Below, in pieces: positions 20,481 to 30,329 of a DNA stretch of 64,000 nucleotides. How positions within the stretch are numbered: the stretch's first letter is position 1; each line of letters begins with the position of its first letter. The translations under genes and the position numbers were made by a program. Below the pieces are notes generated by a model. It saw nothing but the letters and a program-made list of their open reading frames with translations. It made no database searches and was not told where the DNA came from. Origin of the DNA: Microbacterium amylolyticum (GTDB lineage: Bacteria; Actinomycetota; Actinomycetes; Actinomycetales; Microbacteriaceae); contig NZ_CP049253.1 in assembly GCF_011046975.1 (NCBI RefSeq), forward strand, positions 434,001-498,000, read 5' to 3'.

Positions 20481-20512
20481 CTCCCTTCTCCGCCTCACGG
20501 GACGGTGTTAAA
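20481..20512 (-). promoter_or_regulatory. PyrR RNA-binding site in the pyrR leader, overlapping the ribosome-binding site
   Basis: On the minus strand the leader reads TCCCGTGAGGCGG at 20490-20502, which resembles the conserved PyrR-binding loop (UCC-N-GNGAGGC). It runs directly into the pyrR Shine-Dalgarno region at 20481-20490. In Mycobacterium smegmatis PyrR represses translation at such a site, and the overlap here suggests the same mechanism. Assignment is by motif resemblance only. Confidence 0.65.
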
Positions 20513-20546
20513 GGTGCAGTTTTGTCTAGCTTACCGCGCTCATGCC

Positions 20547-20580
20547 GAAGGTCCGATCGCCACACGGCAACCGGACCTTC
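20547..20580 (-). terminator. hairpin downstream of nusB
   Basis: A 9-bp perfect inverted repeat, GAAGGTCCG at 20547-20555 and its complement at 20572-20580, beginning 9 bp after the nusB stop. The loop can form a small inner stem. No T tract follows. It separates the nusB transcript from the pyr operon. Confidence 0.55.
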
Positions 20581-20588
20581 GTCATGCG

Positions 20589-20999
20589 TCAGCCCGCTCT
20601 CGCGATACGGGCGAGAACGCCGTGCACAAAAGCGCCGGAATCATCTGTGGAGAGTTCCTTCGCGAGTTCCACGGCCTCGTCAATTGCCACCGCGGTCGGG
20701 ACCTCATCGTTCCACAGCACTTCCCACGTGCCGATGCGCAGCAGCGCACGGTCGACGGCCGGCATGCGATCGAGCTTCCAATCGCGGCTGTTGGTCGTGA
20801 TCTGCTCGTCGATCTCCGAACCGTGATCAATCACACCGTCGACGATCTCGCGGGCGTACAGCCAGGATGACTGACGCTCGGGCTCGTTCGCGGCGCGACG
20901 AGCCTCCGCTGCCAGAGCAACCGCGAGGTCATCGCCGCGCACATCGGCGGAGAAGAGAATGTTCAGGGCGCGCTTACGCGCCTTCGTCCGAGCGCTCAC
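20589..20999 (-). CDS. nusB: transcription antitermination factor NusB
   Basis: Binds boxA RNA with NusE (S10) in rRNA antitermination. The 136-residue all-helical protein shows the family landmarks ARKRALNILFSADVRG near the N-terminus, then DRALLRIGTWEVLWNDEVPTAVAIDEAVELAKELS with the conserved DE-VELAK pattern and an acidic-Gly FVHGVLARI end. It lies 9 bp after efp on the same strand. Confidence 0.95.
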   Translation of the reverse strand: MSARTKARKRALNILFSADVRGDDLAVALAAEARRAANEPERQSSWLYAREIVDGVIDHGSEIDEQITTNSRDWKLDRMPAVDRALLRIGTWEVLWNDEVPTAVAIDEAVELAKELSTDDSGAFVHGVLARIARAG

Positions 21000-21008
21000 C
21001 AGGGGCGA

Positions 21009-21572
21009 TCAGTCGTTCACGCGGCCGAGGTAGTCGCCCGTGCGGGTGTCGACCTTGACCTTCGTGCCCTCGTTGACGAACAGCGGGACCTGGATTTCCG
21101 CGCCGGTCTCCACCGTTGCCGGCTTCGTTCCCGCGTTCGAACGGTCGCCCTGCAGGCCCGGCTCGGTGTACGTGATCTCAAGAACAACCGACGGGGGCAT
21201 TTCTGTGTACAGGGGCTGACCGTCGTGCATCGCGATCGTCACCATCAGGTTTTCGAGCAGGAAGCGCGAGTCGTCGCCAACGACAACGGCGGGGACATTG
21301 ATCTGGTCGTAGTCCTTCACGTCCATGAACACGAACGAGTCGCCGTCGTTGTACAGGTACTGGTAGTCGCGGCGATCGACGTTCTGCACGTCGATCTTGG
21401 CACCAGCGTTGAACGTCTTGTCAACGACCTTGCCGGAAACGACGTTCTTGAGCTTGGTGCGAACGAACGCGCCGCCCTTGCCCGGCTTCACGTGCTGGAA
21501 CTCGATGACGCTCCAGAGCTGTCCGTCGATCGCGAGAACGACGCCATTGCGGATGTCTGAGGTCGATGCCAT
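21009..21572 (-). CDS. efp: elongation factor P
   Basis: Relieves ribosome stalling at polyproline. The 187 residues form the three-barrel EF-P fold: KOW-like N-domain with the loop [10 protein letters not shown] (Lys32 at the position that is modified in many bacteria), then two OB domains ([14 protein letters not shown] and the C-terminal [19 protein letters not shown]). Length is standard. It is in the usual efp-nusB arrangement downstream of aro genes. Confidence 0.97.
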   Translation of the reverse strand: MASTSDIRNGVVLAIDGQLWSVIEFQHVKPGKGGAFVRTKLKNVVSGKVVDKTFNAGAKIDVQNVDRRDYQYLYNDGDSFVFMDVKDYDQINVPAVVVGDDSRFLLENLMVTIAMHDGQPLYTEMPPSVVLEITYTEPGLQGDRSNAGTKPATVETGAEIQVPLFVNEGTKVKVDTRTGDYLGRVND

Positions 21573-21637
21573 GTGAAAAGAGTTCCTGTTCGTGATGTCG
21601 AAGATGTACGAAGGCGCAAAAGGCCTGGATGGTGAGT

Positions 21638-22777
21638 TTACCGTGCGCCCGTCTGGATGATTCCGCCCTGCTGTTCCTCTGCAACCTCCTGGTACGCAGC
21701 GAACAGCAGCGACTGATCGGGAGCGTGAAGAACCGCAGGCTTCCCAACGTCATCAAGAACGATGAACCGCAGCTGTCCTGCGCGCGCCTTCTTGTCGCGC
21801 TGCATCGTCGCCAAGAGCTGCTTCCATGCGCCAGCGCGGTAGGTGGTGGGAAGTCCCAGCGACTCCAGAATTGACCGATGACGGTCAACGGCGTCGTCCG
21901 ACAGGCGCCCCGCGAGGCGCGAGAGCTCGGCCGCGAACATCATGCCGATAGAAATTGCCGCCCCGTGGCGCCACTTGTAGCGTTCGGCGTGTTCGATCGC
22001 GTGACCGAGAGTATGCCCGTAGTTGAGGGTCTCGCGCAGACCCGCTTCACGAAAGTCCTCGCCGACGACATCGGCCTTCATCTGGATCGCCAGCTCAATA
22101 CACCGCCGGAACTCGGCGCTGGTCACGTCGATGGCCTTCTGCGGGTCGCGCTCGACGATCTCGAGAATCTCGGGGTAGCGGATGAAACCCGCCTTCACCA
22201 CCTCGGCGAATCCGGCAACCTTCTCGTTGTCGGGAAGCGGCTCGAGGATCTCCAGATCGCAGAGCACGGCGCGTGGCGCCCAAAAGGCGCCAACGAGGTT
22301 CTTTCCCTCTGCCGTGTTGATGCCCGTTTTGCCGCCGACGGATGCGTCGACCATGCCGAGAACCGTCGTCGGAACCTGAACAACATCGATTCCGCGCAGC
22401 CATGTTGCCGCAGCGAACCCGGCGAGGTCCGTCGCCGCTCCCCCACCAAAACCGACGATCGCGTCTGTCCGCGTGAAATCAGCCTGACCGAGCACTCCCC
22501 AGAGGAAACTCGCGACCTCCACGCGCTTCGCGGATTCCGCATCAGGAATCTCGGCGAGCAGAACCTCGAGATCGCCGTCGGCAATCAGCTCGTCGCGCAG
22601 ATCGTTGACGATGCGACCGAGTGTCGGCTGGTGCACGATGAGCACCTTTTTCGCCTCGGGAGGAAGCGCTGCGCGCAGACCGTGGCGCGCGCCACGCCGC
22701 ACAATCACGTCGTAACCGGGCGTGCCGTCGACGTGGATCACGGTCTCGCGCGTGTCCGGGGGGACGGTGTCAGTCAT
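21638..22777 (-). CDS. aroB: 3-dehydroquinate synthase
   Basis: Converts DAHP to 3-dehydroquinate in the shikimate pathway, using NAD and zinc. The chosen ATG (22775-22777) gives 379 residues. Motifs include the NAD-binding [33 protein letters not shown], and the zinc site with Glu in [14 protein letters not shown] and His in [11 protein letters not shown]. The open frame extends 44 codons upstream into aroK, but the ATG overlapping the aroK stop by 8 bp is the natural start. Downstream, 65 bp separate it from efp. Confidence 0.96.
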   Translation of the reverse strand: MTDTVPPDTRETVIHVDGTPGYDVIVRRGARHGLRAALPPEAKKVLIVHQPTLGRIVNDLRDELIADGDLEVLLAEIPDAESAKRVEVASFLWGVLGQADFTRTDAIVGFGGGAATDLAGFAAATWLRGIDVVQVPTTVLGMVDASVGGKTGINTAEGKNLVGAFWAPRAVLCDLEILEPLPDNEKVAGFAEVVKAGFIRYPEILEIVERDPQKAIDVTSAEFRRCIELAIQMKADVVGEDFREAGLRETLNYGHTLGHAIEHAERYKWRHGAAISIGMMFAAELSRLAGRLSDDAVDRHRSILESLGLPTTYRAGAWKQLLATMQRDKKARAGQLRFIVLDDVGKPAVLHAPDQSLLFAAYQEVAEEQQGGIIQTGAR

Positions 22778-23324
22778 CTGCGTCCTCGTTCTCGTTCTGA
22801 TCGGTTCGCTCGATCCCGAGCTCAACTGCGGCCCAGTCGGCTGCTGCCTCAACAACGTTTCGCAGCGGGCCGCTGGACGTGTCGTACGTCTGATGAGCAA
22901 GTGCCTCATAGATCGGACGTCGTTCGTCGGCGATGCGCCGCCATTCTGCGACGGGGTCCGGTCGGTTCAGAAGCGGCCGCTTTGCCCCGCCGATGCGGGA
23001 GGCGACCGTGCGGTCCGACACGGTGAGATAAATCACTAGGTGGTGGGCCAGCTCCTCGCGCGTCTGCTCAGCCAGAATCGCGCCACCGCCCAGCGCGACA
23101 ACGCCGCCACGCTCGAGAGCAGTGTGAACCGCTTCCCGTTCGAGTTCTCGGAAGGTTTGCTCACCGCACTCGGCGAAAATCTCAGCGATCGGACCATGCG
23201 CAGAAACAATGAGCGCGTCCGTGTCACGGAAGGGCAGACCCAACCGCTTCGCCATCCGGCGACCGATGCTCGTCTTTCCGGCCCCCATCGGGCCGATCAG
23301 CGCGACGGAGCGTTCTTCACTCAT
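22770..23324 (-). CDS. aroK: shikimate kinase
   Basis: Phosphorylates shikimate at O3. The 184-residue P-loop kinase has [11 protein letters not shown] at 11-21, the shikimate-binding DTD in [10 protein letters not shown], the FRELERE motif and the adenine-side GGGAIL loop. It lies between aroC and aroB with 8-bp overlaps on both sides. The last 15 residues are acidic and specific to this protein. Confidence 0.95.
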   Translation of the reverse strand: MSEERSVALIGPMGAGKTSIGRRMAKRLGLPFRDTDALIVSAHGPIAEIFAECGEQTFRELEREAVHTALERGGVVALGGGAILAEQTREELAHHLVIYLTVSDRTVASRIGGAKRPLLNRPDPVAEWRRIADERRPIYEALAHQTYDTSSGPLRNVVEAAADWAAVELGIERTDQNENEDADD

Positions 23325-24525
23325 GCGGGATCGAGTGTGAGGCGCTCTTCAGGTTCTCCGGAATCGCGGCGAGATACGCCTCGAGGTTACGAGCCGTTTC
23401 CGCAACCGAGTCACCGCCGAACTTTTCGAGAACCACATCAGCGAGAGTGATTGCCACCATCGCTTCCGCGACGACGCCGGCGGCGGGAACCGCGCACACG
23501 TCCGAGCGCTGGTGGTGGGCCGTTGCCTCTTCTCCCGTGGACACGTCGATCGTGTCGAGTGCCTTCGGAACGGTGGCGATGGGCTTCATGCCGGCCCGAA
23601 CACGCAGGAGCGTTCCCGTCGACATTCCTCCCTCAGTGCCGCCAGCGCGATCAGATCCGCGAGCAACGCCCTCATCCGAGGGATACAGAGGGTCATGCGC
23701 AGCGGAGCCACGGCGACGCGTGGTTTCGAATCCATCGCCGACCTCAACACCCTTGATCGCCTGAATGCTCATGAGCGCCTGCGCGAGCTTTGCGTCGAGG
23801 CGACGGTCCCAGTGCACGTGCGAACCGAGACCAGGCGGGAGGTTGTACGCCAGAACCTCGACGATTCCGCCCAGAGTGTCGCCCGCCTTGCGAGAGTCGT
23901 CAACCTCGGCAACCATCCGCTCGCTTGTAGCGGGATCGAAGCAGCGCAGCAAATCAGCGTCGAGCGTATCGACGTCGTCAGGCGTGGGCAGGGGCGCGTC
24001 ATCGGGAACCCGGACCGGGCCAATCGACAGCGTGTGGCTCACGAGCCGGATGCCGAGCTCACCGAGGAACTTTCGGGCAACCGCGCCGAGAGCAACGCGC
24101 GCCGCCGTTTCGCGAGCGCTTGCGCGTTCCAGAATCGGACGGGCCTCATCGAAGCCGTACTTCTGCATACCGACGAGATCGGCGTGACCGGGGCGGGGGC
24201 GCGTCAGCGGCGCACCGCGACCACGCGACTTCTCGGAAAGCTCGGTCGGCTCGGGGTTCATGACCTCGATCCACTTCGGCCATTCCGTGTTGCCGATGCG
24301 GAGCGCGATCGGACTTCCGAGCGTGTACCCGTGTCGGATGCCGCCCGAGATGGTCAGCGCGTCCTGCTCGAACTTCATGCGCGAGCCACGGCCATAGCCG
24401 AGCTTGCGCCGCTGCAGGTCATCCTGAATGTCCTGGGGCGAGACGGGGACACCTGCAGGCAGTCCCTCCATGATGGCAACAAGTTCGGGGCCGTGAGATT
24501 CGCCGGCCGTGAGCACGCGGAGCAT
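23317..24525 (-). CDS. aroC: chorismate synthase
   Basis: Last step of the shikimate pathway, EPSP to chorismate, requiring reduced FMN. The 402 residues contain the three family signatures: [18 protein letters not shown] at 8-25, [13 protein letters not shown] region, and [18 protein letters not shown] near 46-63. [14 protein letters not shown] is also present. Length is typical. It overlaps aroK by 8 bp. Confidence 0.97.
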   Translation of the reverse strand: MLRVLTAGESHGPELVAIMEGLPAGVPVSPQDIQDDLQRRKLGYGRGSRMKFEQDALTISGGIRHGYTLGSPIALRIGNTEWPKWIEVMNPEPTELSEKSRGRGAPLTRPRPGHADLVGMQKYGFDEARPILERASARETAARVALGAVARKFLGELGIRLVSHTLSIGPVRVPDDAPLPTPDDVDTLDADLLRCFDPATSERMVAEVDDSRKAGDTLGGIVEVLAYNLPPGLGSHVHWDRRLDAKLAQALMSIQAIKGVEVGDGFETTRRRGSAAHDPLYPSDEGVARGSDRAGGTEGGMSTGTLLRVRAGMKPIATVPKALDTIDVSTGEEATAHHQRSDVCAVPAAGVVAEAMVAITLADVVLEKFGGDSVAETARNLEAYLAAIPENLKSASHSIPHE

Positions 24526-24545
24526 TGCTCTAGTTTGTCACGACC

Positions 24546-25358
24546 TCAGCCCAGAGCTGCACGCATGGCGGCGATGAGACGCGGTTCGTCATCCAACGTC
24601 ATCTCTGGATCACCCGAGACGAAAATGCGCACCTGGATAACCGCCTGATGCAGAAGCATCCCCAGGCCGTGGTGAACCTCACCCACCCACGCGCTCGCGA
24701 GCACCGACGGCCAGGGACTGTAGGCGACGTCGAACAGCGTGCCGCCGCTGCGCGAGAGACCTGCCACCACTCCGGGCGGGAGAACTGCCCCACCAGGGAG
24801 CGTCGCGATTGTCAGCTCGACGGGATCGGTCACGCTGTCCATAGCGCGGGCGCTCATCGCGACGCCCATGCGTGTCCCGAGGTCGATGAGGCGCTCGGCA
24901 CTTTCCGGACGGCGGGCCGCCATCTCGATACGTTCGGCGCCCATCTCCGCCGCGGCGACAACAGCAGACGTCGCCGTTGCACCTGCGCCAACGATGCGAA
25001 CGGACCGCGGTCCGGTTACGCCCGCCTCCCGCAGCGCCGACATCATTCCGGCGACATCCGTGTTGTAGCCGCGCAGCCCGTCGCTGGCGCCGAAGAACAG
25101 GGTGTTCGCAACGCCCGTCAGCTCCGCACGGCTATCGCGCCATGCCGCCGCACGGAAGGCGGCCTCTTTGAGCGGATAGGTCACAGCAAGGCCGCGCACT
25201 GACGATGCCGAGAGCGCGGCGGAAAATCCTTCCTCCGTCACCTCTCGTCGGGCGAAGTCCCAGGTAAGACCGAGCGCACGATACGCGGCGCCGTGAAGCT
25301 CTGGCGAACGACTGTGCGTGATCGGAGAACCCCATACCTCCAAGTTCGTCACTAGCAC
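24546..25358 (-). CDS. aroE: shikimate dehydrogenase
   Basis: Reduces 3-dehydroshikimate to shikimate, normally with NADPH. The 270-residue protein has the substrate site GSPITHSRSPELHGAAY near residues 10-26, the catalytic Lys in VTYPLKEAA, NTLFF and YNTDVAGM, and the Rossmann loop VGAGATATSAV. It lies 20 bp upstream of aroC. Its start overlaps the mltG stop by 7 bp, so the mltG-aroE-aroC-aroK-aroB genes are one unit. Confidence 0.94.
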   Translation of the reverse strand: MLVTNLEVWGSPITHSRSPELHGAAYRALGLTWDFARREVTEEGFSAALSASSVRGLAVTYPLKEAAFRAAAWRDSRAELTGVANTLFFGASDGLRGYNTDVAGMMSALREAGVTGPRSVRIVGAGATATSAVVAAAEMGAERIEMAARRPESAERLIDLGTRMGVAMSARAMDSVTDPVELTIATLPGGAVLPPGVVAGLSRSGGTLFDVAYSPWPSVLASAWVGEVHHGLGMLLHQAVIQVRIFVSGDPEMTLDDEPRLIAAMRAALG

Positions 25359-26782
25359 TGACCCTCGTTATCGCGGCACCACTGGCGCGCCTGTTCAGCG
25401 GCCCTGTCGTGCTCGGCGAGAGTTTCAGAGAACACGGTCTCCCCCGTTGCCATGTTCACCGTGACGAAGAACTGCCAGTCTCCGTCGGCCGGATGCATCG
25501 CCGCGGCGATCGCGTCCGCACCAGGATTCGAGATCGGCGTTTGCGGCAGCCCTGTGCGTACATAGGTGTTCCAGGGGTTATCGTCCTCTAGCGCCTCCTG
25601 TGAGCTCCAGACGGTACCGGCATGCATTTCGCCGTATCCGTACTGGGCCGTGGAGTCCATCTGCAGCAGCTGGTTCGTTGCGCTATTCGGTCCGAGCCGG
25701 TTCTGCATCACCGCGGCAACTTTATCGAAGTCATCGATCCGCGCCTCGCGCTGAATAATCGACGCGAGAGTCAGGATTTCCTGGCGTGTCGCGAAGTCAG
25801 CAGGAACGCCCGCGTCATCGAGCGCCTGGGTGGTACGAGCAACCATCGTTCGGATGGCGTCGGACGCGGATGTTCCCGGCTCAAAGTCGTACGATGCGGG
25901 GAACAACCATCCTTCGAGCCGTTCGGCTTCAACGCCGTAGTCGCTCGGGTTCTCAACAGCTGCCTGAACCTCGTCCTCCGACAGATCGAGCCGGTCAACG
26001 AGGATCGGGATGATGTTCTCGACCGTGTATCCCTCGGGGAAAGCCACGCCATCTTCACGGTTTGCCGGATCTTCTATCGCTGCCAGCGCAGCAATCGAGG
26101 TCATGCGTTGCTGAAGCCGGTAAACACCGGGCCGGAAGTCGGGATTGGTCTGTGCCGCGACAAGCATGTTGTAGAACGAGGTGGGCGTGAGCGTTACGCC
26201 CTCGTCATAGAGGGTCTGAGAGATCTCATAGCCGGTATCGCCCTGGCGGATCACGATGATGGCCTCGCCCGTGGCCTGTCCTTCTTCGTACTCCGTCGGC
26301 TCTTGGTTCAGCCCCAGGAAGTTACTTACGCGTCCGCCGTACTCGTTCACCGCCCAGTATCCGGCGTAGACAAGCCCTCCCAGCACCGCGAGGACGACGA
26401 ACAGCGCGATGAGGCAGCCCCCGCCACGACGCCGACGCTTCTTCGGGGGTTCGTCAGCACCGATATCGAGGTCGTCAAGCGTGCCGTGAACCTCGCGAAC
26501 AGGCTCCGCGGCCGGCTCTGAACGTGCCGGAGCCGTTGGGCCTGCCGCGGGCTCTTCGGAACGCTGTGACACGACGGGTGCGGCTGGCGGCGGCGCCTCA
26601 CGGCTGAGGTGCCGCTGTTCCTCGCGTCGCGGCGTCGCGAACGCTTCCGGTTGCGGCACCGTCTCGCGCCTAGGCTGCGGGTCGTCCTCGGGCGGAGTCG
26701 TCTGCGGCGCGGCCGACTGCTGCATCTCGCGAATTTGCCGCCTTGTGAGGGGCACACCGCTCGAATGCTCGTTCTGGGTCAT
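25352..26782 (-). CDS. mltG: endolytic transglycosylase MltG (YceG-like)
   Basis: Cleaves nascent glycan strands and is thought to end peptidoglycan polymerisation. From the ATG at 26780-26782 it has 476 residues. There is a long cytoplasmic Pro/Arg/Glu-rich N-terminus (1-115), a basic patch KKRRRR, one transmembrane helix (about 122-142), then the outer LysM-like and YceG catalytic domains. The family motif ASI(I/V)EKE appears here as ASIIQREA, with Gln at the first acidic position and Glu kept at the second. LEGWLFPASYDF and NPWNTYVRTGLPQTPISNPG are clear YceG signatures. It follows ruvX by 7 bp, the usual ruvX-mltG-aroE order. Confidence 0.93.
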   Translation of the reverse strand: MTQNEHSSGVPLTRRQIREMQQSAAPQTTPPEDDPQPRRETVPQPEAFATPRREEQRHLSREAPPPAAPVVSQRSEEPAAGPTAPARSEPAAEPVREVHGTLDDLDIGADEPPKKRRRRGGGCLIALFVVLAVLGGLVYAGYWAVNEYGGRVSNFLGLNQEPTEYEEGQATGEAIIVIRQGDTGYEISQTLYDEGVTLTPTSFYNMLVAAQTNPDFRPGVYRLQQRMTSIAALAAIEDPANREDGVAFPEGYTVENIIPILVDRLDLSEDEVQAAVENPSDYGVEAERLEGWLFPASYDFEPGTSASDAIRTMVARTTQALDDAGVPADFATRQEILTLASIIQREARIDDFDKVAAVMQNRLGPNSATNQLLQMDSTAQYGYGEMHAGTVWSSQEALEDDNPWNTYVRTGLPQTPISNPGADAIAAAMHPADGDWQFFVTVNMATGETVFSETLAEHDRAAEQARQWCRDNEGQC

Positions 26783-26789
26783 AGGGGGA

Positions 26790-27263
26790 TCAAGGCTCCT
26801 TGCGCTGTGGGAGCGCTTCGCCGGGCGCCGCTCCCATCCGCTTCTCGGTATCGACCGCGTGCTGAAGGAACACCACAGCGGCAACTTGGTCGACGATACC
26901 GCGCGATTGTTTCTGCGAGCGACCAGACTGTCGCAACGCGGAGTGCGCCGAGACCGTGCTGAGCCGTTCGTCGACGAGCCGAATACCGACATCGGGCAAC
27001 GCTTCCCCCAGCGCTGCCGCGAAATCTCTCGCGTCAGTTGTCGACAACGTGTCGTCTCCGCGCATATTCAGCGGAAGGCCGACCACGATCTCCATGGCCC
27101 CGTACTCCCGAGCCAGTTCGGTGATTCGCGTGATCGACATGTCTCCCCGCGCAACCGTTTCAACGGGAACCGCAAGCATCCCGTCAGGGTCACATCGGGC
27201 GACGCCGACGCGGGCTTTGCCCACGTCGATCCCGAGCCGCACGCCACGCCGAAATCCGGTCAT
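26790..27263 (-). CDS. ruvX: Holliday junction resolvase-like protein RuvX/YqgF
   Basis: An RNase H-fold nuclease involved in pre-16S rRNA processing in some bacteria and proposed to resolve Holliday junctions. The 157 residues have the N-terminal Asp in RLGIDVGKARVGVA, then VVGLPLNMRGDD, the conserved DERLSTVSA with the second acidic pair, and a C-terminal DQVAAVVFLQHA helix. Length is typical. It sits 3 bp downstream of alaS. Confidence 0.93.
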   Translation of the reverse strand: MTGFRRGVRLGIDVGKARVGVARCDPDGMLAVPVETVARGDMSITRITELAREYGAMEIVVGLPLNMRGDDTLSTTDARDFAAALGEALPDVGIRLVDERLSTVSAHSALRQSGRSQKQSRGIVDQVAAVVFLQHAVDTEKRMGAAPGEALPQRKEP

Positions 27264-27266
27264 GGG

Positions 27267-29927
27267 TTAGAGGGCCGCGACGGCGTCACGAACGGCAGTC
27301 AGTGCGCGGCCAATCGCCGAGGCATCCTGACCACCGCCCTGAGCGAGGTCGGGCTTGCCGCCACCGCCACCGCCGAGAACCTGCGTTGCGATCTTGACCA
27401 GCGCACCCGCCTGAGCGCCAACAGCGCGCGCAGCGTCGTTCGTGGCGATCACGATCGATGGGCGCCCGTTTGCCTCACCAGCGAGGGCGACAACGGCCGG
27501 CCCCGCGCCGAGCCGCTCGCGCACCTGAGTGACGAGGCTCCGAACGTCATCGGCAGATCCGACCTGGCCCAGAGACTCGGCAACAAGCGTGATGCGACCC
27601 GCTCCCGCCGCCTGCTCTGCCAGCTGAGGAACACGCAGCTGCAGGGCCTGAGCCTCGAACTGCGCGATGCGCTTCTCGGCGGACTTCAGGCTTGCGGACA
27701 GCTCGGCGATCCTGTCGGCAAGTCGATCCTTCGGCGTCTTGAGCGAGGCCGAAAGCTCGGCAACCAGCGCGCGCTCGGCCGTCAGCTCACGGAAGGCCGA
27801 CGTGCCAACGAGTGCCTCGACGCGGCGATTGGCGGAGCCGACGGAAGACTCGCCTGTCAGCGAAATCAGACCGATCTGTGAGGACGACGCAACGTGCGTT
27901 CCACCGCACAGCTCGCGCGACCAGGGGCCGCCGATGTCAACCATGCGAACCTTCTCGCCGTACTTTTCGCCGAACAGCGCCATCGCCCCCGCAGCTGTGG
28001 CCTCGTCCAGCGACATGATGCGCGTCGACACCTCAAGGTCGTCACGCACGGCGTTGTTGGCGATTTCCTCGATCTCTGTCTTCGTCTCAGCCGAGAGCGC
28101 CTGGCCCCAGCTGAAGTCGAAGCGTAGGTATCCGGCGCGGTTCAGCGAACCTGCCTGCGTTGCACCGGAACCCAACGTGTCACGCAGAGCAGCGTGTACC
28201 AGGTGTGTCGCTGAGTGAGCCTGTTGCGCCTGTCGGCGATTGGCGGCATCGACGACCGTCGTCGCGGCGTCGCCAACGGCGACCTCGCCCGAGGTGACCT
28301 CGACCGTGTGGCTGACAAGACCGGCAACGGGTCGCTGCACGTCAAGCACGTCAAGTTCGAAGCCCGAACCGATGATCTGCCCCTTGTCAGCAACCTGACC
28401 ACCGGATTCGGCGTAGAGCGCCGTTTCGGCAACGATGACCTCGGCGACCTGACCGGAAACAGCCTTCTGCGCGGGACGGCCGTCAACCAACAGCCCCAGC
28501 ACGCGTGTTTCGGTGATGAGGTCATCGAAGCCCGTGAAGCGCGTTTCGCCGTGTGCACGGAATTCGCCGTAGACACTGACATCAGCGATCGTCTTCTTGC
28601 GCGACCGGGCATCTTCCTTTGCACGCTCGCGCTGAGCCGCCATCAGGCCGTTGAACGCGTCGCGGTCAACCCCGAGTCCCTGTTCTTCAGCAATTTCGAG
28701 CGTGAGGTCGATCGGGAAGCCATAGGTGTCGTGCAGCTGGAAAGCCTTGTCGCCGGCAAGTTTGGTCGCGCCGCTGCCCTTTGCTTCGGCAAGGGCCGTG
28801 TCCAGAATTGTCGACCCTGCCGTGAGTGTGCGAAGGAATGTCTCTTCTTCGGCGAAGGCGTAGGTGGAGATTCGGGTCCAGTCGCGCTCAACCTCGGGGA
28901 AGTTCTCCTTCATTGCGTCACGCGATGCGGCGAACAGCTCCGGGAATGTCGCGCCCTCAACGCCCAGCAGACGCATCGAGCGCACCGTACGGCGCATGAG
29001 GCGGCGCAGAATGTATCCGCGGCCCTCGTTCGACGGCGTCACGCCGTCGCTGAGCAGCATCAGCGACGAACGCACGTGATCGGCGATGATACGGAACCGC
29101 ACGTCGTCGTCGTCGTTGGCTCCGTAGGGACGACCCGAAATCTCGCTTGCGCGGTCAAGAACGGGCCGGACCTGATCCGTCTCGTACATGTTCTCGACGC
29201 CCTGCTTGATGAAGGCAACGCGCTCGAGCCCCATACCCGTGTCGATGTTCTTCTGCGGCAGATCGCCGACGATGTCGAACTCGGTCTTGCTGCGCACGTT
29301 GTCGATCGCGTACTGCATGAAGACGAGATTCCAGATTTCGAGGAATCGCTCGTCATCAACGGCGGGGCCACCGTCCTTACCGTATTCGGGTCCGCGATCG
29401 AAGTAGATCTCGGAACACGGACCGGCAGGGCCGGGCTGGCCGGTGGTCCAGTAGTTGTCCTCACGGCCCATGCGCTGGATGCGGTGCGCAGGAAGGCCCG
29501 CGATCTTCCGCCACAGCTGCTCAGCCTCGTCATCGTCTTCATAGACGGTGACCCACAGGTCTTTTTCGTCGAAGCCGAGTCCGCCCTCGTCCTCGCTCGA
29601 GGTCAGGAACTCCCACGCATAGGAGATCGCTTCCTCTTTGAAGTAGTCGCCAAAGGACCAGTTGCCCATCATCTGGAAGAAGGTGCCGTGGCGCGCCGTC
29701 TTCCCCACTTCTTCGATGTCGTTCGTCCGGATGCACTTCTGCAGATCCGCCGCGCTCGGGTACGGAGCGGGAACGACACCCGTCAGATACGGGATAAAGG
29801 GCACCATTCCGGCGATCGTGAACATGATCGATGGGTCGTCACTCACGAGCGACGACGACGGAACGATCGTGTGATCCTTCTTGCGGAAGAAGTCGAGGTA
29901 GCGGTTGGCGATCTCCGCGGTCTTCAT
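27267..29927 (-). CDS. alaS: alanyl-tRNA synthetase
   Basis: Charges tRNA-Ala. The 886 residues include the class II catalytic core with motif 1 near FFRKKDHTIVPSSSLVSDDP and motif 2 RHGTFFQMMGNWSFGDYFK, a tRNA recognition domain, and an editing domain with the zinc site HSATHLVHAAL and CGGTHVASSSQIG. The C-terminal DHHA1 domain ends with a Gly-rich GGGGGGKPDLAQGGGQDASAI-like tail, which is the usual form. It is transcribed toward ruvX-mltG-aro. The ATG has a weak upstream GGGGG-type site. Confidence 0.98.
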   Translation of the reverse strand: MKTAEIANRYLDFFRKKDHTIVPSSSLVSDDPSIMFTIAGMVPFIPYLTGVVPAPYPSAADLQKCIRTNDIEEVGKTARHGTFFQMMGNWSFGDYFKEEAISYAWEFLTSSEDEGGLGFDEKDLWVTVYEDDDEAEQLWRKIAGLPAHRIQRMGREDNYWTTGQPGPAGPCSEIYFDRGPEYGKDGGPAVDDERFLEIWNLVFMQYAIDNVRSKTEFDIVGDLPQKNIDTGMGLERVAFIKQGVENMYETDQVRPVLDRASEISGRPYGANDDDDVRFRIIADHVRSSLMLLSDGVTPSNEGRGYILRRLMRRTVRSMRLLGVEGATFPELFAASRDAMKENFPEVERDWTRISTYAFAEEETFLRTLTAGSTILDTALAEAKGSGATKLAGDKAFQLHDTYGFPIDLTLEIAEEQGLGVDRDAFNGLMAAQRERAKEDARSRKKTIADVSVYGEFRAHGETRFTGFDDLITETRVLGLLVDGRPAQKAVSGQVAEVIVAETALYAESGGQVADKGQIIGSGFELDVLDVQRPVAGLVSHTVEVTSGEVAVGDAATTVVDAANRRQAQQAHSATHLVHAALRDTLGSGATQAGSLNRAGYLRFDFSWGQALSAETKTEIEEIANNAVRDDLEVSTRIMSLDEATAAGAMALFGEKYGEKVRMVDIGGPWSRELCGGTHVASSSQIGLISLTGESSVGSANRRVEALVGTSAFRELTAERALVAELSASLKTPKDRLADRIAELSASLKSAEKRIAQFEAQALQLRVPQLAEQAAGAGRITLVAESLGQVGSADDVRSLVTQVRERLGAGPAVVALAGEANGRPSIVIATNDAARAVGAQAGALVKIATQVLGGGGGGKPDLAQGGGQDASAIGRALTAVRDAVAAL

Positions 29928-30002
29928 ATGAGGGGGTGTGTCCTTGAATCGACGTCAGAGCGGCCGCACTGTTCGGCGGTCGCACGGGTGTGGGCGAGGG
30001 CC

Positions 30003-30179
30003 CTACTTCTGTTCGCGCGCAACCTCAGCGTGATACGCGTCAGTGATGGCGTCGGTGAAACCGCTGATACGCGCATCAATCGACGCCAGCAGCTCATTGC
30101 CGCGCGGGTCCTTGTTCATGAAGTGCGCGACGACGAAGCCACCCACGATGCCCAGGACAAACCAGGACAGATTCTTCAT
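30003..30179 (-). CDS. small membrane protein between rpsD and alaS
   Basis: A 58-residue protein with one N-terminal transmembrane helix (about 4-21, LSWFVLGIVGGFVVAHFM) and a short polar tail, NKDPRGNELLASIDARI, then about 25 helical residues. The ATG at 30177-30179 is preferred to the longer frame starting at 30212, which has no conservation signal. Similar tiny proteins occur at this position upstream of alaS in other Microbacteriaceae, to my recollection next to a DUF948 gene, which is not seen here. Function is unknown. Confidence 0.75.
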   Translation of the reverse strand: MKNLSWFVLGIVGGFVVAHFMNKDPRGNELLASIDARISGFTDAITDAYHAEVAREQK

Positions 30180-30248
30180 GTCATCTCCGATCTCGACCGC
30201 GTGCGGGCGCACGGTCTCACCATCCTAGAGCCGGATGGCCGAGAAACG

Positions 30249-30285
30249 GCGGAGGGCGCCGTGGATAAACCACGACGCCCTCCGC
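30249..30285 (-). terminator. terminator hairpin after rpsD
   Basis: GCGGAGGGCG at 30249-30258 pairs with 30276-30285, and CGTGG at 30260-30264 with 30270-30274, separated by one mismatch and closed by a 5-nt loop. It starts 45 bp past the rpsD stop on the minus strand. A second small hairpin (CCGATCG, loop, CGATCGG) lies between it and rpsD. No long T tract. Confidence 0.65.
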
Positions 30286-30329
30286 GCTCGCTGTCCGATC
30301 GCTGTGCGATCGGGAGCACAACTCGTGAC

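Noticed and set aside
23512..24648. Open frame of 378 codons on the plus strand
   Set aside because: Antisense to aroC, which is clearly the real gene.
29928..30002. Possible T-box leader before alaS
   Set aside because: Only 75 bp and no T-box sequence or specifier stem is seen.
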